From assembly GCF_029989365.1 (NCBI RefSeq), contig NZ_JAPRAQ010000009.1, positions 248,001-312,000 of the forward strand: a DNA stretch of 64,000 nt. Reading direction: 5' to 3'. Shown here in pieces: positions 62,063-64,000 of this stretch (position 1 is the first letter of the stretch; each line of letters starts with the position of its first letter). The notes beneath the pieces were generated by a model. It worked only from the letters and a program-made list of their open reading frames with translations, was not told the origin of the DNA and did no database searches. Origin of the DNA: Bradyrhizobium sp. Arg816 (GTDB taxonomy: Bacteria > Pseudomonadota > Alphaproteobacteria > Rhizobiales > Xanthobacteraceae). Both the position numbers and the translations under genes were made by a program.

Positions 62063-63288
62063 CTGGTACGGCGATCATCGACCAGTTCCTGGAAACGTTC
62101 ACGCGTTATATCGATAATGGCTTCGGGCTGCTGGAGAGTGATGTCGGATATCTCGCAACGACCCTTGCTGCGATCGACATCACGCTCGCCGCGTTGTTCT
62201 GGAGTTGGGGAACTGACGAGGACATCATCGCGCGCCTCGTCAAGAAGACGCTCTTCGTGGGGGTCTTCGCCTACCTCATCGGCAACTGGAACAGCCTGGC
62301 GCGCATCATCTTCGAGAGCTTTGCCGGCCTTGGGCTGAAAGCATCCGGCACAAGCCTGTCCGCATCCGACTTCCTTAGACCGGGAAAGATCGCCCAAGTC
62401 GGACTCGATGCCGGCCGACCATTACTCGATTCGATCTCGAATCTGATGGGCTACATCAGCTTCTTCGAGAACTTCGTGCAGATCGTTGTTCTCCTGTTCG
62501 CTTGGGTCGTGGTGCTACTTGCCTTCTTCATTTTGGCGATCCAGCTCTTTGTCACCCTGATCGAGTTCAAGCTCACGACGCTCGCCGGCTTCGTGCTCAT
62601 TCCCTTCGGACTGTTTGGCAAGACTGCCTTCGCGGCAGAGCGGGTCTTGGGTAACGTCATCTCTTCAGGGATCAAGGTCCTGGTCCTGGCCGTCATCGTC
62701 GGCATTGGCTCGACCCTGTTTTCGCAGTTCACCGCTGGCTTTGGCGGCGCTCAGCCGACCATTGAAGACGCGATGACCTTGGTCCTTGCCGCACTATCTT
62801 TGCTGGGCCTCGGTATCTTTGGTCCCGGAATCGCGAACGGCCTGGTGTCGGGCGGACCCCAACTCGGCGCCGGGGCCGCGATTGGAACTGGCCTTGCTGC
62901 CGGCGGCATTGTAGCGGCGGGCGCGGGTCTTGCCGCCGGAGGCGTTGGTCTAGCTGGCGGCGCGATTGCTGGCGCCGCGCGCGGTGGCGGCGCTGTCATA
63001 AGCGGAGCATCAGCCGCCTACCGCAGCGGCGGCCTTGCCGGCGCCGCGGAGGCCGGCGCTTCCGCTGCCATGAGCCCGTTGCGTCGTGCAGCGGCTGCGC
63101 TCGGCGGAGGTGGGCAGGCCGGCGCGCAGGCCGCCAGCACTTCGGCCGAAGGGCAGCCCGATTGGGCGCGGCGCATAAAGCGAGCCGAGACTATTCGACA
63201 CGGTGCGTCGGCAGCCGGGCACGCGATCCGCTCAGGCGATCACGGTGGCAGCGGCTCTTCCGTCGATTTGTCTGAAGGAGAGCGCTGA
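62059..63288 (+). CDS. trbL: TrbL (VirB6-like) channel protein
   Basis: A 409-residue polytopic inner-membrane protein with five to six helices (residues about 30-260), for example FVQIVVLLFAWVVVLLAFFI and VLVLAVIVGIGSTLFSQF. A Gly/Ala-rich tail (about 275-345) and a charged end follow. The N-terminal IIDQFLETFTRYIDNGFGLL is typical of TrbL. The start overlaps the trbK stop. Confidence 0.92.
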   Translation: MTGTAIIDQFLETFTRYIDNGFGLLESDVGYLATTLAAIDITLAALFWSWGTDEDIIARLVKKTLFVGVFAYLIGNWNSLARIIFESFAGLGLKASGTSLSASDFLRPGKIAQVGLDAGRPLLDSISNLMGYISFFENFVQIVVLLFAWVVVLLAFFILAIQLFVTLIEFKLTTLAGFVLIPFGLFGKTAFAAERVLGNVISSGIKVLVLAVIVGIGSTLFSQFTAGFGGAQPTIEDAMTLVLAALSLLGLGIFGPGIANGLVSGGPQLGAGAAIGTGLAAGGIVAAGAGLAAGGVGLAGGAIAGAARGGGAVISGASAAYRSGGLAGAAEAGASAAMSPLRRAAAALGGGGQAGAQAASTSAEGQPDWARRIKRAETIRHGASAAGHAIRSGDHGGSGSSVDLSEGER

Positions 63289-63387
63289 CACGCCGCCATT
63301 GCACCTTCGCTATCCGCTGCGCGGGCGTCTCAAACGCGGACACCGCTCGACTCGAAACCGATCACTTGATCTCAGGGGCAACTATCG

Positions 63388-64000
63388 ATGTTCAAACGAC
63401 CTTCCGTTCATTACGGGCGCATGCCCGAACCGGTTACGCCGTATCAGAAAGCAGCGCAGGTTTGGGACGAACGCATTGGATCCGCCCGCTTACAAGCCAA
63501 GAATTGGCGCTTGATGGCGTTCGGCTGCCTGATGCTATCGGCCGTTCTCGCAGGTAGCCATGTCTGGCAATCGAGCCAAGGCTCGATCACGCCGTGGGTG
63601 GTTGAAGTCGATCATCTCGGCCAAGCCCAAAGGGTTGCGCCGGCCAACATCGACTATCAACCGACTGACGCTCAGATCGCCTACCATCTGGCGCGCTTCA
63701 TCGACGATGTCAGAGGTCTACCGGCCGACGGTATCGTTCTGCGCCGAAACTGGCTCAGGGCCTATGATTTCACGACCGATCGTGGCGCCGCTGCGCTCAA
63801 CGACTACGCGCGCAACAACGACCCCTTTGCCAAGCTGAGTAAGGTGCAAATTTCCGTCGACGTATCGAGCGTCATTCGCGCGTCGTCGGAAAGCTTTCGG
63901 GTCGCGTGGACCCAGCGCACCTACGACAACGGCTCGCTGAGCTCGACTGAACGTTGGACTGCAATCCTCACGATCGTGATCGAGACGCCGCGCGATGCCG
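63388..64000 (+). CDS. trbF: TrbF (VirB8-like), 3' end cut by window edge
   Basis: The first 204 residues of TrbF. MFKRPSVHYGRMPEPVTPYQ is the usual start, followed by a membrane anchor (LMAFGCLMLSAVLAGSHVW) and the periplasmic VirB8-like domain (HLARFIDDVRGLPADGIVLR, WTAILTIVIETP). AGGGG lies ahead of ATG 63388. trbG and trbI should follow beyond the edge. Confidence 0.92.
   Translation, partial: MFKRPSVHYGRMPEPVTPYQKAAQVWDERIGSARLQAKNWRLMAFGCLMLSAVLAGSHVWQSSQGSITPWVVEVDHLGQAQRVAPANIDYQPTDAQIAYHLARFIDDVRGLPADGIVLRRNWLRAYDFTTDRGAAALNDYARNNDPFAKLSKVQISVDVSSVIRASSESFRVAWTQRTYDNGSLSSTERWTAILTIVIETPRDA

Noticed and set aside
1..64000. CRISPR array
   Set aside because: No regular series of short repeats with unique spacers was seen; the only short tandem sets are the three iterons and the phasin coding repeat.

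Overview
The window reads as a chromosomal segment of a Bradyrhizobium-type alphaproteobacterium. The basis is a dense G+C-rich core with several families of palindromic intergenic repeats, a serC leader RNA ahead of serC-serA, paired phasins, a PdhS/PleC-like PAS histidine kinase, Omp25-like beta-barrels, and a tRNA-His that lacks G-1 and carries A73, as in alphaproteobacteria. No species can be fixed from the sequence alone.

Positions 1-40.45 kb are core-like chromosome. A LysR regulator cut by the left edge faces a TSUP exporter and a small co-translated protein. Then come a glutathione S-transferase (the first of three), a CWC-type cysteine-rich protein, a DUF1800/DUF1501 pair with a Tat signal, a small monooxygenase, an aldo/keto reductase, acetyltransferases, a PAS membrane protein and two tiny membrane proteins. 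Next are aspartate aminotransferase, a secreted DUF992 protein, an EF-G-like GTPase, an XRE regulator beside a SulP permease, a DUF1275 protein, aroE, two tandem secreted paralogues, lldD, glmM and an MFS carrier. Two outer-membrane beta-barrels follow, the first with a CtrA-type box. Then come serC-serA behind a leader RNA, a thiolase, an FAD monooxygenase, the 1144-residue kinase and two phasins. tRNA-His(GTG) closes this part.

From the tRNA to the right edge (40.5-64 kb) lies one end of an integrative and conjugative element of the Tn4371/rhizobial type. Directly after the tRNA are gene remnants (TenA, a SnoaL-like end), a membrane protein, a long hairpin, DUF736, an XRE regulator with a doubled operator, and a DUF6499/DUF2285 gene broken by three frameshifts. 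Then follow an AlpA-like HTH protein, repA with three iteron-like repeats at its end (no parA follows), DUF2840, the TraF-type peptidase and a lytic transglycosylase. Two IS110-family transposase genes, both frameshifted, interrupt the order here. Relaxase, traG, a ribbon-helix-helix protein, a cargo MFS transporter and trbBCDEJ-K-L-F come next, and trbF runs off the right edge.

Together the right-hand genes would nick and replicate the element (relaxase, RepA), recruit its DNA (TraG) and build a trb-type mating channel. The trb operon is tightly overlapped and looks intact, while the accessory region next to the tRNA is decayed. The most distinctive points are the MFS cargo flanked by a perfect 22-bp direct repeat inside the transfer operon, the iterons without parA, the IS110 flanks that could encode bridge RNAs, the 16-bp-stem hairpin before DUF736, and a cell-cycle-type kinase whose ATP-binding G2 box has lost its glycines.
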